NCBI GenBank assembly: GCA_017445115.1
Contig: JAFSUU010000029.1
Location: forward strand, 1-22,013
Length of the DNA: 22,013 nucleotides
From: Clostridia bacterium
Lineage (GTDB): Bacteria > Bacillota_A > Clostridia > Oscillospirales > CAG-272
Direction of reading: 5' to 3'
Program-made: the position numbers and the translations under genes
The notes under the pieces: generated by a model
What the model saw: the letters and a program-made list of their open reading frames with translations, nothing else
What the model was told of the DNA's origin: nothing
Database searches by the model: none
Shown: positions 1 to 6,624 of the stretch, piece by piece
Layout: every line of letters begins with the position of its first letter
Numbering within the stretch: position 1 is the first letter of the stretch

Positions 1-1
1 A

Positions 2-25
2 ACGTTCACCGGCAAGAAGGGCTGA
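2..25 (+). CDS. 3' end of an upstream gene (partial, unidentified)
   Basis: One frame reads T-F-T-G-K-K-G and then TGA at 23-25, and a strong intrinsic terminator follows 21 bases later. That spacing is what the end of a plus-strand gene entering from the left would look like. Only seven codons are visible, so the family cannot be named and the call rests on position alone. Confidence 0.3.
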   Translation, partial: TFTGKKG

Positions 26-46
26 CCGGAATAAAGACTAACCAGG

Positions 47-82
47 AACGCCCCGCGAAACGCCTGAGTTTCGCGGGGCGTT
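47..82. terminator. Bidirectional intrinsic terminator
   Basis: A perfect 15-bp inverted repeat (AACGCCCCGCGAAAC at 47-61, its complement at 68-82) closes a 6-nt loop. It lies between the gene entering from the left and the end of the minus-strand GHL10 gene, so it can serve both convergent units. The flanking T tracts are short on both sides; the stem is the main evidence. Confidence 0.8.
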
Positions 83-101
83 GTATGTTATTCCAAACAG
101 A

Positions 102-1382
102 TCATTTTCCTTTGTAATACTCCGTTATCTCTTTGCATATCCCCGCGAGGTCGTCGCGGAAGGCGGCGAAGCTGTAGAACACGCTGCCGCGGTAATTCGG
201 AAGCGCCTTTGAAAGCTCATATTGCTTCGTCATCTCGCCCGGCGTGAAATCGCCGTCGGCATAGCGGTACGCCGCGTGTGAGAAATAAAGATCAACGTCG
301 TAGTCTTCAAGCGCCTCGCTCCACCATTTTGCCAGCACCTCGAAAGAGGCGACGGAGCTGTCACATTCCCAGTAGATCTGCGGCGCGATGAAGTCCACCG
401 TCCCCGCCTCGCACCACGCGAGAGTGTCGCAGTAAAGATCGTAGTAACTCTCCATACCGCGCGTCGCGGAGCCGCCGTTGTCGCCGGCAAGATTCTTCCA
501 GATGCCGAACGGAGCGACTCCGAAGCGGCATTTTTTGTCCGCCTCTTTTACAGCCGCAAAAACTTCTTTGATAAGTAAATTCACGTTAGCCCGGCGGAAA
601 TCGCCGATGTTCTCATAATCCGCGCCGTATGCCGCAAAACTGTCCGCATCGTTGAACACTGCTATCACGTCGTTCCCGTGCTCGTCCGTCTCGTAAACCT
701 TGTAAGGATAGAAATAGTCGTCGAAAACGATCCCGTCGACCTCGTAGTTGTCAACTATCTCCCTGACGCCCGCGACTATCAGCGCCCTCGTCTTGGGATT
801 TGCCGGATCAAAATATAACTTTCCGCCGTAAGAGATCACGCAGTCGGCGTACTCGCCCTTCGCCGGAGAGCCCTCCGGCAGATCATCGGCCGTCGCACTC
901 GACGCCGTCACCCTGTAAGGATTCACCCAGGCGACGATCGAAATATTCTTCGCGTGACATATCTCAACGAAATAGTCAAGCACGTCGAACTGAAGCACAC
1001 GCTCGCTCGACAGCCAACGCGAGACCGGGAAAATCTTCGACTTGTAAAAGGCGTCGCATTCCGGCCGCACCTGTAAGTAGACCGCGTTAAGACCTGCTTC
1101 AACGCACCTTTCAACAAGTGCGTCGGCTTCAGATTTCAATTCATCAGCCGAAAGGTCTGTCTGCGACGGAAACGCGATGTTGTAGCCCGTCGGTACGTAA
1201 ACCCCGCGCTCCTCTTCATTGAAAACGTGAAAACGCGTGTATTCGTCCTCAGCGGGAGGCTTTGACTCCTCTTCTTTCCTGAATATCAGAACGGCGGCAA
1301 AAGCGACCACAGCCGCAAAAGCCACCGCTGACGCCAGGATAAAAGGAAGCGCCATGCCGCCCCTTTTCTTTTTACCTGACAT
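102..1382 (-). CDS. Membrane-anchored GHL10-family glycoside hydrolase (DigH/YngK-like)
   Basis: The 426-residue protein has a basic N-terminus, one hydrophobic segment (about residues 11-34) and an acidic linker, then a GHL10 (PF02638, formerly DUF187) barrel from about residue 58 to 400. Visible family motifs are LNAVYLQVRPECDAFY (98-113), VAWVNPYR (150-157), VDGIVFDDYFYP (215-226), FGVAPFGIWKN and DFIAPQIYW. The E. coli member DigH (YddW) cleaves denuded peptidoglycan glycans; by analogy this is an extracytoplasmic, membrane-tethered wall or glycan hydrolase, but the substrate is an inference. It is the last gene of the thyA operon: 14 bases separate it from the fusion gene, and its AAAAGG ribosome-binding site overlaps the TAA stop of that gene, suggesting translational coupling. 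The fold assignment is firm; the substrate is unknown. Confidence 0.88.
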   Translation of the reverse strand: MSGKKKRGGMALPFILASAVAFAAVVAFAAVLIFRKEEESKPPAEDEYTRFHVFNEEERGVYVPTGYNIAFPSQTDLSADELKSEADALVERCVEAGLNAVYLQVRPECDAFYKSKIFPVSRWLSSERVLQFDVLDYFVEICHAKNISIVAWVNPYRVTASSATADDLPEGSPAKGEYADCVISYGGKLYFDPANPKTRALIVAGVREIVDNYEVDGIVFDDYFYPYKVYETDEHGNDVIAVFNDADSFAAYGADYENIGDFRRANVNLLIKEVFAAVKEADKKCRFGVAPFGIWKNLAGDNGGSATRGMESYYDLYCDTLAWCEAGTVDFIAPQIYWECDSSVASFEVLAKWWSEALEDYDVDLYFSHAAYRYADGDFTPGEMTKQYELSKALPNYRGSVFYSFAAFRDDLAGICKEITEYYKGK

Positions 1383-1396
1383 TGATTATTTACCTT

Positions 1397-2593
1397 TTAG
1401 CTCTCAAAATCTTTTCCGAAACCGTACGGAGTGTGACCGCAGAGCTTTATCGCCGTGTAGGCGAGTACCTCGAGCGAGTCGGTGAATCTCGGATCGTGAC
1501 CGATCTTGCGGTTCACGAGAGAGAGCTCGGTGCAGCCGAGGATCAGCGTGTCGCAATCCGCGCGGAACAGCTCGTCGCAAACCGTGTAGAACTCGTTTAT
1601 ATCCGCGTCGGCGCCGCGCTTTACGGAGCCGTAAATCACCTTCATGAGAAGCGCCTGGTTCTCAGCCGACGGGATCGCCCATTCGATGCCCTGACGCTCG
1701 CACTCGAGCTGATAGCTCTTTGCCGAGATCGTGCCCTCGGTCGCGAGAATGCCCGCTTTACGGTAGCCCGCGCGCTTTATGTGAGCGACCGTCTCCGTGA
1801 TTATCGACGGCATCGGAACCGAAACGCTCTTTCTTATCTCCTCGATGAAGTAGTGCGCCGTGTTGCAGGGAATAACTATCGCCGAGACGTTGCAGCTTTC
1901 AAGATATTTCGCGTCGCGGATCATGACCGGCAGCGGATCGTCGGAGCTCCGCCCCATGATGAAGTCCGTCCTGTCCGGCGTCGAGGCGCGGCTCGAAAGC
2001 AGGATGTCGATGTGATCCTGGTCGCGTTCCGCCTTCGTGTGCTCCGTTATCATCTCGTAGAAATACGCGCTCGCCGCGGGTCCGAGACCTCCGAGGATCC
2101 CGAGCTTCAGCGGCTCGTTTATCTTCTCGTAAAGGACGACGTCGGCTGCGGGTTCGCCCTCGTCGAGACGGCGAAGGACGCGCCTTGAGTAATTCTTCTT
2201 TTCAAACTGCGGAAAATACGTGTCGGCGTCGGGAAAAGAATCCTCCACCTCCGTCAGATAAAGCCTGTCGGCGAACGGGAGAAACTGGCGGTATATCGAG
2301 CCGCCGCCGATGATAAAGCTCTCCTCGCCGGGGTTCAGTACGGAGACCGCTTCGTCGATCGAATAGACTACCTCGGCGTCAGCGGGCGCGAATTCGCGGT
2401 CCCACGTGATGACGACGTTGCGCCTGTTCGGAAGCGCGCCGTTCATCGACTCGTAAGTCTTCTGCCCCATGACTACGGTGTGCCCCGCGGTTATGGTCTT
2501 GAAGTTCTTGAGGTCGCCTTTAACGCGCCAGATAAGGTCGTTTTTGTAACCGAGTTCAAGATTGCGGCCGACCGCCGCGATTATTGATATCAT
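1397..2593 (-). CDS. Dihydrofolate reductase - aspartate/glutamate racemase fusion
   Basis: One uninterrupted 398-codon frame joins two enzymes. Residues 1-158 are a full dihydrofolate reductase: MISIIAAVGRN start, W22, catalytic D27 (GDLKNFK), R57 in LPNRRN, the GGG turn at 96-98, and the terminal DVVLYEKI strand. Residues 162-398 are a full-length Asp/Glu racemase (PF01177): GILGGLGPAAS at 165-175, catalytic cysteines C243 in IPCNTAHYF and C354 in LGCTELS, and SSRASTPDRT in the substrate region. The linker is only a few residues (NEP). The first half makes tetrahydrofolate; the second would interconvert L- and D-acidic amino acids, probably aspartate, supplying D-Asp or D-Glu. The gene lies 31 bases after thyA with a GGTGAT ribosome-binding site and just before the GHL10 gene. 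All key catalytic residues are present in both halves. Whether the protein stays fused in the cell is unknown. Confidence 0.9.
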   Translation of the reverse strand: MISIIAAVGRNLELGYKNDLIWRVKGDLKNFKTITAGHTVVMGQKTYESMNGALPNRRNVVITWDREFAPADAEVVYSIDEAVSVLNPGEESFIIGGGSIYRQFLPFADRLYLTEVEDSFPDADTYFPQFEKKNYSRRVLRRLDEGEPAADVVLYEKINEPLKLGILGGLGPAASAYFYEMITEHTKAERDQDHIDILLSSRASTPDRTDFIMGRSSDDPLPVMIRDAKYLESCNVSAIVIPCNTAHYFIEEIRKSVSVPMPSIITETVAHIKRAGYRKAGILATEGTISAKSYQLECERQGIEWAIPSAENQALLMKVIYGSVKRGADADINEFYTVCDELFRADCDTLILGCTELSLVNRKIGHDPRFTDSLEVLAYTAIKLCGHTPYGFGKDFES

Positions 2594-2624
2594 AATATCA
2601 CCGAGCTTTCGAAAAAATCGTCGT

Positions 2625-3527
2625 TTACTGCGCTATCGGGAAAGAAATCTTGCCCATGTGTTCGTATCCGATTATCTTTATATCTTTGAGGTCGCGCGAG
2701 TTGTCTATCGCGAAGAAGTCGCGGACTTCGGGATTGATCCAGAGCGTCGGCGCGGGAAGGTCGCCATTCGTGTCAAAACGCTCTATCTGTTCTTTGATGC
2801 CTTCGATCTGATTGACGTAAATGTGCGCGTCCTTGATGCTCCAATCAAGGGTCCCGACTTCAAGGTCGGTACAGTGGGCGATCAGCGAGAGAAGCGTCGC
2901 GTACTGCGTGATGTTGAAGGGAAGTCCGAGCGGAACGTCGCAGCTCCTCTGATGTACCCACGCGGAGAGACGGCCGTTTGTGACGTCCCATTCGCTGCTC
3001 CATACGCAGGAGGGAAGCACCGCCGTCGGGACGTAGTCGTCCTGCCACAGCGTCATGACCATCCTTCTGTCGTTCGGGTTGTTCTTTATCGTGTTTATAA
3101 GTCTGTCGGTAAGACCGAATTTGTTGATTATATATCCGTAAGCGGTGCCGATCGTGTGCGCCCATTCCGGACCGAAGTATTTTTCAACCTTCGTTTTTAC
3201 GAGCTTGCCGTTTTCGTCCGGCATCATCTGCTCGGCGCGCCAGTAGCCGTCCTCGCCGATCTCCCACTCGTTCCAGATGTTGCAGCCGCGCTCCTTCAGC
3301 CATCTGACGTCGTTCGATTTCGCCTGATAGAACCAGAGCATTTCCGTGATCGCCTGGCGGAAGAAGAGCTGTTTTGTCGTCAATACCGGAAACTCTTTTG
3401 AAAGATCGAAATGGAGATAGTGAGAGGGTATCTTTATCGTGTTGATGCCCGTCCTGTTTTCAACTTCGACTCCCTCCGTGAGGATCCTTTTGCAAAGCTG
3501 TATATAATCGCGGTCCCACTGTGACAT
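2625..3527 (-). CDS. thyA: Thymidylate synthase (ThyA), divergent active-site loop
   Basis: This enzyme methylates dUMP to dTMP using methylene-tetrahydrofolate, releasing dihydrofolate for the DHFR encoded next. The 300-residue protein carries the family marks in order: R25 (VENRTG), FPVLTTK, TEMLWF (61-66), IWNEW, the nucleophile C174 in LPSCVWSSEW, HQRSCDVPLGLPFN (192-205) and DAHIYVNQ. Compared with E. coli, the residue after the cysteine is valine rather than histidine and the next stretch is VWSSEWDV, so this belongs to a divergent ThyA branch. The invariant R, S, D and N of the phosphate and base site are kept. The start is fixed by GGAGG seven bases upstream. It is the first gene of a three-gene operon behind a near-consensus promoter. 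Confidence 0.96.
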   Translation of the reverse strand: MSQWDRDYIQLCKRILTEGVEVENRTGINTIKIPSHYLHFDLSKEFPVLTTKQLFFRQAITEMLWFYQAKSNDVRWLKERGCNIWNEWEIGEDGYWRAEQMMPDENGKLVKTKVEKYFGPEWAHTIGTAYGYIINKFGLTDRLINTIKNNPNDRRMVMTLWQDDYVPTAVLPSCVWSSEWDVTNGRLSAWVHQRSCDVPLGLPFNITQYATLLSLIAHCTDLEVGTLDWSIKDAHIYVNQIEGIKEQIERFDTNGDLPAPTLWINPEVRDFFAIDNSRDLKDIKIIGYEHMGKISFPIAQ

Positions 3528-3561
3528 ACCGGCGCCTCCGTTCGTTTATTTCATTATAAAT

Positions 3562-3590
3562 ATAATACCACACTCGTCGCCTACTGTCAA
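3562..3590 (-). promoter_or_regulatory. SigA-type promoter of the thyA operon
   Basis: On the minus strand TTGACA (3585-3590) and TATTAT (3562-3567) are separated by exactly 17 bases, leaving a short leader before the GGAGG of thyA. There is no room for a folate riboswitch. Confidence 0.8.
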
Positions 3591-3613
3591 CAAAGTGCGA
3601 TGTAAATAAATCT

Positions 3614-3643
3614 GAATAAAAAAATCGGCGCACGGCAAAAATA
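3614..3643 (+). promoter_or_regulatory. Candidate forespore (SigF/SigG) promoter of the SpoIIQ-like gene
   Basis: GAATA (3614-3618) and GGCAAAAATA (3634-3643) are 15 bases apart. The second element fits the SigF -10 pattern GGnnAnAnTR at every fixed position, and the first fits the G-M-A-T-A type -35 of the SigF/SigG group. No good TTGACA/TATAAT pair is seen upstream of this gene on the plus strand. The match agrees with the known SigF control of spoIIQ, but it is a pattern match only. Confidence 0.5.
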
Positions 3644-3669
3644 TGTAAAAAGACACGGAGGTCTGATAC

Positions 3670-4452
3670 ATGGAAACTAAAAAAAACAAAAACCAGCTTT
3701 TCGGATTCTATATTCCGCTTCTCGCTTTTCTGACGGTGCTTGCCGCGATAGTCGCGATAGTGACGTCTCTCGGCAGCGGAAACGAGGTACCGAAGAATGA
3801 AACTGAAAACAGCGGTAAATCTGTTCCGACTGTGGTCGCGCCTTCCCGCGACAGTGAGACCGTGGACGTTGAAGGCCGCGGCAAAACTGACAATAAAAAA
3901 GACAGCGAAAAAGATACTGAAAAAACTGACGTGAAAGAAACCGAGGCGTCCGTCAAAGAAGACGAGACTAAGGAGACCGAGACTGAAAAAGTTGAGGTCA
4001 AAGAGCCTGCCGTCCCGACGTTTATAGCTCCGGTCAGCGGCGTCGTCAGCAAAGGATTCAGCGACACTGTGCCGGTGTTCTCCGAGACTATGAACGATTA
4101 CAGAGTCCATACCGGCGTTGATATCTCTGGCGAGAGCGGAGAAGCGGTGCTCGCGGCGGCGGACGGCACGGTCGGCGCGATCTGGGACGATCCTCTTATG
4201 GGAAAGTGTATGACTATCGTTCACGATGCCGGATTCGTTTCGACTTATAAAGGACTTAACGAGATAATACCTGACGGGATCGAAGTCGGCGTCTCGGTGA
4301 AAGCCGGACAACCCGTCGCCGCGCTCGGAGAGACCGCGCTTGTAGAGGTGGCACAGGAGCCTCATCTTCACTTTGAACTGACTGCCTCCGGCGTTCAGGT
4401 CGATCCGACGGAATACGTCGCATTTACCGCGGCGGAGAACTATAATGAATGA
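3670..4452 (+). CDS. spoIIQ: SpoIIQ-like M23 (LytM-domain) peptidase
   Basis: The 260-residue protein has one N-terminal transmembrane helix (about 12-33), a long charged linker rich in K, E, D and T (about 45-113), and a C-terminal M23 domain (about 116-252). The zinc ligands H147 and D151 (VHTGVD) and H232-x-H234 (EPHLHFE) are all present, so the domain looks catalytically competent, as in clostridial SpoIIQ and unlike the degenerate Bacillus subtilis copy. The stretch ETALVEVAQEPHLHFE closely follows SpoIIQ proteins as I remember them. SpoIIQ sits in the forespore membrane and meets SpoIIIAH of the mother cell during engulfment. The start has GGAGGT eight bases upstream, a forespore-type promoter precedes it, and spo0A follows. 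A general M23 endopeptidase is the alternative. Confidence 0.72.
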   Translation: METKKNKNQLFGFYIPLLAFLTVLAAIVAIVTSLGSGNEVPKNETENSGKSVPTVVAPSRDSETVDVEGRGKTDNKKDSEKDTEKTDVKETEASVKEDETKETETEKVEVKEPAVPTFIAPVSGVVSKGFSDTVPVFSETMNDYRVHTGVDISGESGEAVLAAADGTVGAIWDDPLMGKCMTIVHDAGFVSTYKGLNEIIPDGIEVGVSVKAGQPVAALGETALVEVAQEPHLHFELTASGVQVDPTEYVAFTAAENYNE

Positions 4453-4494
4453 GTTGAAAGTTGAAAGTTGTAAGTTGAAAGTTGAAAGTTGAAA
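4453..4494 (+). repeat. Heptanucleotide tandem repeat (GTTGAAA)6
   Basis: Six contiguous copies of GTTGAAA follow the stop codon of the SpoIIQ-like gene directly; the third reads GTTGTAA. The tract sits between the stop and the terminator, so it would be in the 3' end of the transcript. Confidence 0.9.
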
Positions 4495-4497
4495 GTC

Positions 4498-4524
4498 GGC
4501 GGCGAAATGTTTTCGCCGCCTTTT
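4498..4524 (+). terminator. Intrinsic terminator after the SpoIIQ-like gene
   Basis: GGCGGCGAAA (4498-4507) pairs with TTTCGCCGCC (4511-4520) around a 3-nt loop and is followed by four T residues. Confidence 0.85.
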
Positions 4525-4570
4525 CATATTCCGACTCTGCTTTGCAATTTTCGCTTATGTTCGATAATAT

Positions 4571-4590
4571 TATGGTAATATATGGTAATA
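4571..4590 (+). repeat. Tandem TATGGTAATA repeat upstream of spo0A
   Basis: Two head-to-tail copies of the decamer lie at 4571-4580 and 4581-4590. A third, partial copy (TATGGTAAAC) occurs at 4660-4669, overlapping the candidate -10 element of spo0A. A binding site for a regulator is possible but not shown. Confidence 0.5.
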
Positions 4591-4641
4591 ATCACCATCG
4601 GGATAAAGCCAATTTTGTGCAGTATTTTTGGGAGAAAACTC

Positions 4642-4670
4642 TTGAAATAATAGGAAATATATGGTAAACT
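4642..4670 (+). promoter_or_regulatory. Candidate spo0A promoter
   Basis: TTGAAA (4642-4647) and TAAACT (4665-4670) are separated by 17 bases, giving a leader of about 60 nt. The same stretch also contains ATAGGAAAT (4650-4658), matching a SigH -35 element, but I find no matching GAAT-type -10 at the right distance. Confidence 0.45.
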
Positions 4671-4736
4671 GTTTACATCACGAAAATGACAGATTAAGGA
4701 AATTTTTTAAGTATAAATATACATAAGGAGAAGAAA

Positions 4737-5513
4737 ATGAATAAGCAGACAAAAGTTTTGATCGCAGATGAAAGTGCTGAAGCCAGAAGGGCGGCGAAAG
4801 ACGCGCTTCTTAAATACGGATACAGATTCGTCGACGAAGCGTCGAACGGCGAAGACGCGCTTTCGATGGCGACTCACGGTGATTATGACGTCGTGATCTG
4901 CGACGTGTGGCTCTCGAGAGTTGACGGTATCGGACTCATCAGACAGACCCTCGCTCACAATTTCACACCCGATATGCCGCCGGCATTCATCGTGGCGTCT
5001 CTCGTCGTCAATCAGAATATATTTATAGAAGCTACTAAGGCGGGCGCCGCGCTCTGCCTTCCGAAACCGATCGACCTCGCCGGGCTCGGAGACCACGTCT
5101 CACAGATCGAGGAGGGACGCCGTCAGGGGACGCTCGTGAAAGACGGCACGACCGGCGGCCCGGATATGGAAGCGCAGGTCACCAAGATCATTCACCAGAT
5201 CGGCGTTCCCGCTCATATCAAAGGATATCAGTACCTCAGAAGCGCGATCCTCATGACGATCCGCGACAACGAGGTCATTAACTCCGTGACAAAAGTCCTC
5301 TATCCCTCCGTCGCCAAGAAATATCAGACTACTACGTCGAGAGTTGAACGAGCCATAAGACACGCGATAGAGGTCGCTTGGGACCGCGGCGACGTCGACA
5401 CGCTGAACTCGTATTTCGGATACACCGTGCAAAACAACAGAGGTAAACCCACGAACTCCGAGTTTATCGCGATGATCGCCGACAATCTGAGACTTAAATA
5501 TAAGATCAGATAA
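4737..5513 (+). CDS. spo0A: Sporulation transcription factor Spo0A
   Basis: Spo0A is the phosphorylated response regulator that commits the cell to sporulation. The 258-residue protein has a receiver domain (about 5-125) with D11, phosphoacceptor D56 in VVICDVWL, S88 and K110 (LPKPID). A short linker (about 126-142) leads to the Spo0A C-terminal DNA-binding domain (about 145-258), with [20 protein letters not shown] at the recognition helix, which is nearly invariant in the family. One oddity is that the acidic pocket reads ADES, so a single aspartate plus glutamate replaces the usual DD. AAGGAG seven bases upstream fixes the start. It is a single-gene unit with its own promoter and terminator; the preceding gene is separated by a terminator. 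Confidence 0.97.
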   Translation: MNKQTKVLIADESAEARRAAKDALLKYGYRFVDEASNGEDALSMATHGDYDVVICDVWLSRVDGIGLIRQTLAHNFTPDMPPAFIVASLVVNQNIFIEATKAGAALCLPKPIDLAGLGDHVSQIEEGRRQGTLVKDGTTGGPDMEAQVTKIIHQIGVPAHIKGYQYLRSAILMTIRDNEVINSVTKVLYPSVAKKYQTTTSRVERAIRHAIEVAWDRGDVDTLNSYFGYTVQNNRGKPTNSEFIAMIADNLRLKYKIR

Positions 5514-5552
5514 TAAAAACTTTGCCCATCAGATTCCTTTCCATATATGCGC

Positions 5553-5597
5553 GAACGGGGGAGAGCCCTAAAAGCTCTCTCCCGTTCATCCCTTTTT
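5553..5597 (+). terminator. Intrinsic terminator after spo0A
   Basis: GAACGGGGGAGAGC (5553-5566) pairs with 5574-5587 over 14 positions with one G-T wobble and a 7-nt loop, then ATCCC and TTTTT. On the minus strand the wobble becomes a mismatch and no T tract follows, so it mainly serves spo0A, although the small-gene operon converges here too. Confidence 0.8.
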
Positions 5598-5604
5598 ATG
5601 TAGC

Positions 5605-5946
5605 TTATCTCATACAGAGCAAAAGAAGCAGAAGAAGCACCGCGTCGCGGTTGTCGTCGCGCTCTGCGGCAAGAATGATTATCAGCGCCGCGAGAAACAG
5701 ATCGTCGTCGCCGATCGACGAAAGAAGAGATTTCTTCACTGCCGTCTCGCCGCTTTTCACCTCTTGCCCGACTTTTTTCACTTCCTTTTCAACTGCTTGC
5801 AGCGGAGTCTCCTCCGGCGGCGGTGAGAATTCCTCTTTTTTTGCCGTGTTTGCCGTCCTTTTTGTGTCGCGCCGGAATCTCACACCCGAATAATTCGGCG
5901 GAAGGACGGGCATCTCGGCGCTTTTTGCCGTATATCTTGAATACAC
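5605..5946 (-). CDS. Small hydrophobic-tailed protein, unknown
   Basis: About 113 residues, with no recognised family. The N-terminal half is basic and Pro/Glu rich (PPPEETPLQAVEKEVKKVG). The C-terminus is a striking hydrophobic hairpin: LFLAALIIILAA, then the charged turn ERDDNRD, then AVLLLLLLLCM, ending three residues later. It would insert in a membrane as two short segments. It is the last gene of a three-gene unit whose reading frames touch. The preceding gene's TGA overlaps a GTG at 5950-5952, but GGAGG is only two bases from that codon and eight from the GTG at 5944-5946, so I choose the latter. The alternative start gives 115 residues. Confidence 0.65.
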   Translation of the reverse strand: MYSRYTAKSAEMPVLPPNYSGVRFRRDTKRTANTAKKEEFSPPPEETPLQAVEKEVKKVGQEVKSGETAVKKSLLSSIGDDDLFLAALIIILAAERDDNRDAVLLLLLLLCMR

Positions 5947-5948
5947 TC

Positions 5949-6269
5949 TCACTGCCTCCCGTCGTTTCGCTTCGTGAGCGCTTCGATCACCCCCGAGAAT
6001 TCGCCGATCTTCAGTATCTCGTCGACCGCCGCGCGCTTTTTGTCGCCGAGATACGGACGGAGCGCCGACAGCAGTTTTTTGTGGCTGTCCATTCCCGCGC
6101 CGCCCGATGCAGCGGACGGTCTTTTCTCCTCTTTTTCCCCGGAGAGCTCGTTCATAACTGACGAGACGTCAAGCTCCCCCGAATCCGCCTTGTCCTTAAG
6201 CGACGAAAGTATCCCGGCAAAACGCGGATCCTTCATCGCATTCTCTATCATTCCCGAAATGTCGTTCAT
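5949..6269 (-). CDS. Conserved-looking small soluble protein, unknown
   Basis: The 106-residue protein has two parts joined by a low-complexity linker (about 43-60, rich in E, K, S, A, G). The N-terminal segment MNDISGMIENAMKDPRF is helical. The C-terminal segment has the pattern KKLLSALRPYLGDKKRAAVD followed by EILKIGEFSGVIEAL. I recall similar unnamed clostridial proteins with a K-x-L-L-x-A-L-x-P-Y-L motif, but no function. GGGAGGTGA upstream lies inside the last codons of the preceding gene, so the two are probably translationally coupled; the next gene's start is within three bases of its stop. Confidence 0.72.
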   Translation of the reverse strand: MNDISGMIENAMKDPRFAGILSSLKDKADSGELDVSSVMNELSGEKEEKRPSAASGGAGMDSHKKLLSALRPYLGDKKRAAVDEILKIGEFSGVIEALTKRNDGRQ

Positions 6270-6277
6270 TTGTCAGT

Positions 6278-6499
6278 TCACCTCCCGTATTTGAAGACGT
6301 CCGCCAGCTCGCCGACGCGGCGCAGATCGTCGTCTGTCAGTGACCGCAGCATCCGCCTCAGATTTGTAAGATCGCGCGCGGTGACTCTCTTTCTCGACAG
6401 ATCGACTCCGTTTGCCGACGCGAAAAGTTTGACCGTGCTCCACATCCTCTCGTCTGACATCGACGTCAGCATTTCAACTTTTTTTCTGTCAAATTTCAT
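6278..6499 (-). CDS. Small helical protein, unknown; first gene of the trio
   Basis: The 73-residue protein is charged, has no membrane segment or cysteine, and looks fully helical (KKVEMLTSMSDERMWSTVKL, then NLRRMLRSLTDDDLRRVGEL). I recognise no named domain. AAAGGATC eight bases before the ATG is the ribosome-binding site. The last codons (GGG AGG TGA) double as the ribosome-binding site of the following gene. The arrangement of three tiny, tightly packed genes suggests a small complex or a membrane-linked regulator, which is inference. Confidence 0.7.
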   Translation of the reverse strand: MKFDRKKVEMLTSMSDERMWSTVKLFASANGVDLSRKRVTARDLTNLRRMLRSLTDDDLRRVGELADVFKYGR

Positions 6500-6573
6500 A
6501 TCGTAAGATCCTTTCGATAACTGGCTTGGTTTGGTCTCTGTGATTATTTTATGCCGCGCTCCGTCGGTTCGTG

Positions 6574-6602
6574 TTGATTTTTTCTGATAAATATGATAAA
6601 AT
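6574..6602 (+). promoter_or_regulatory. Promoter of the PrsA-like lipoprotein gene
   Basis: TTGATT (6574-6579) and TAAAAT (6597-6602) are 17 bases apart. Because the promoter covers the upstream in-frame codons, translation must begin downstream, supporting the TTG start at 6625. Confidence 0.7.
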
Positions 6603-6624
6603 GACGCTGAAGGGAAGTGATGGT

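Noticed and set aside
2105..2125. A frameshift or missed stop creating the DHFR-racemase fusion artificially
   Set aside because: The frame is continuous, both domains are complete at the joint, and no second start codon with a ribosome-binding site is seen at the racemase boundary. An assembly error can be excluded only with reads.
1382..2188. A 268-codon plus-strand frame opposite the racemase half of the fusion gene
   Set aside because: It is arginine and valine rich with no motif; the minus-strand frame has complete catalytic motifs over the same bases.
3528..3562. Tetrahydrofolate riboswitch before thyA
   Set aside because: The leader from the predicted start site to the ribosome-binding site is far too short.
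3460..4527. A 355-codon minus-strand frame opposite the SpoIIQ-like gene
   Set aside because: It crosses the heptamer repeat and terminator, overlaps thyA, and has no family features.
4482..4667. A 61-codon frame before spo0A
   Set aside because: It begins in the heptamer repeat, runs through a terminator hairpin and has no ribosome-binding site.
6571..6624. Upstream start for the PrsA-like gene
   Set aside because: The extra codons overlap the -35 and -10 elements and would put residues before the lipoprotein signal; the TTG at 6625 has a ribosome-binding site.
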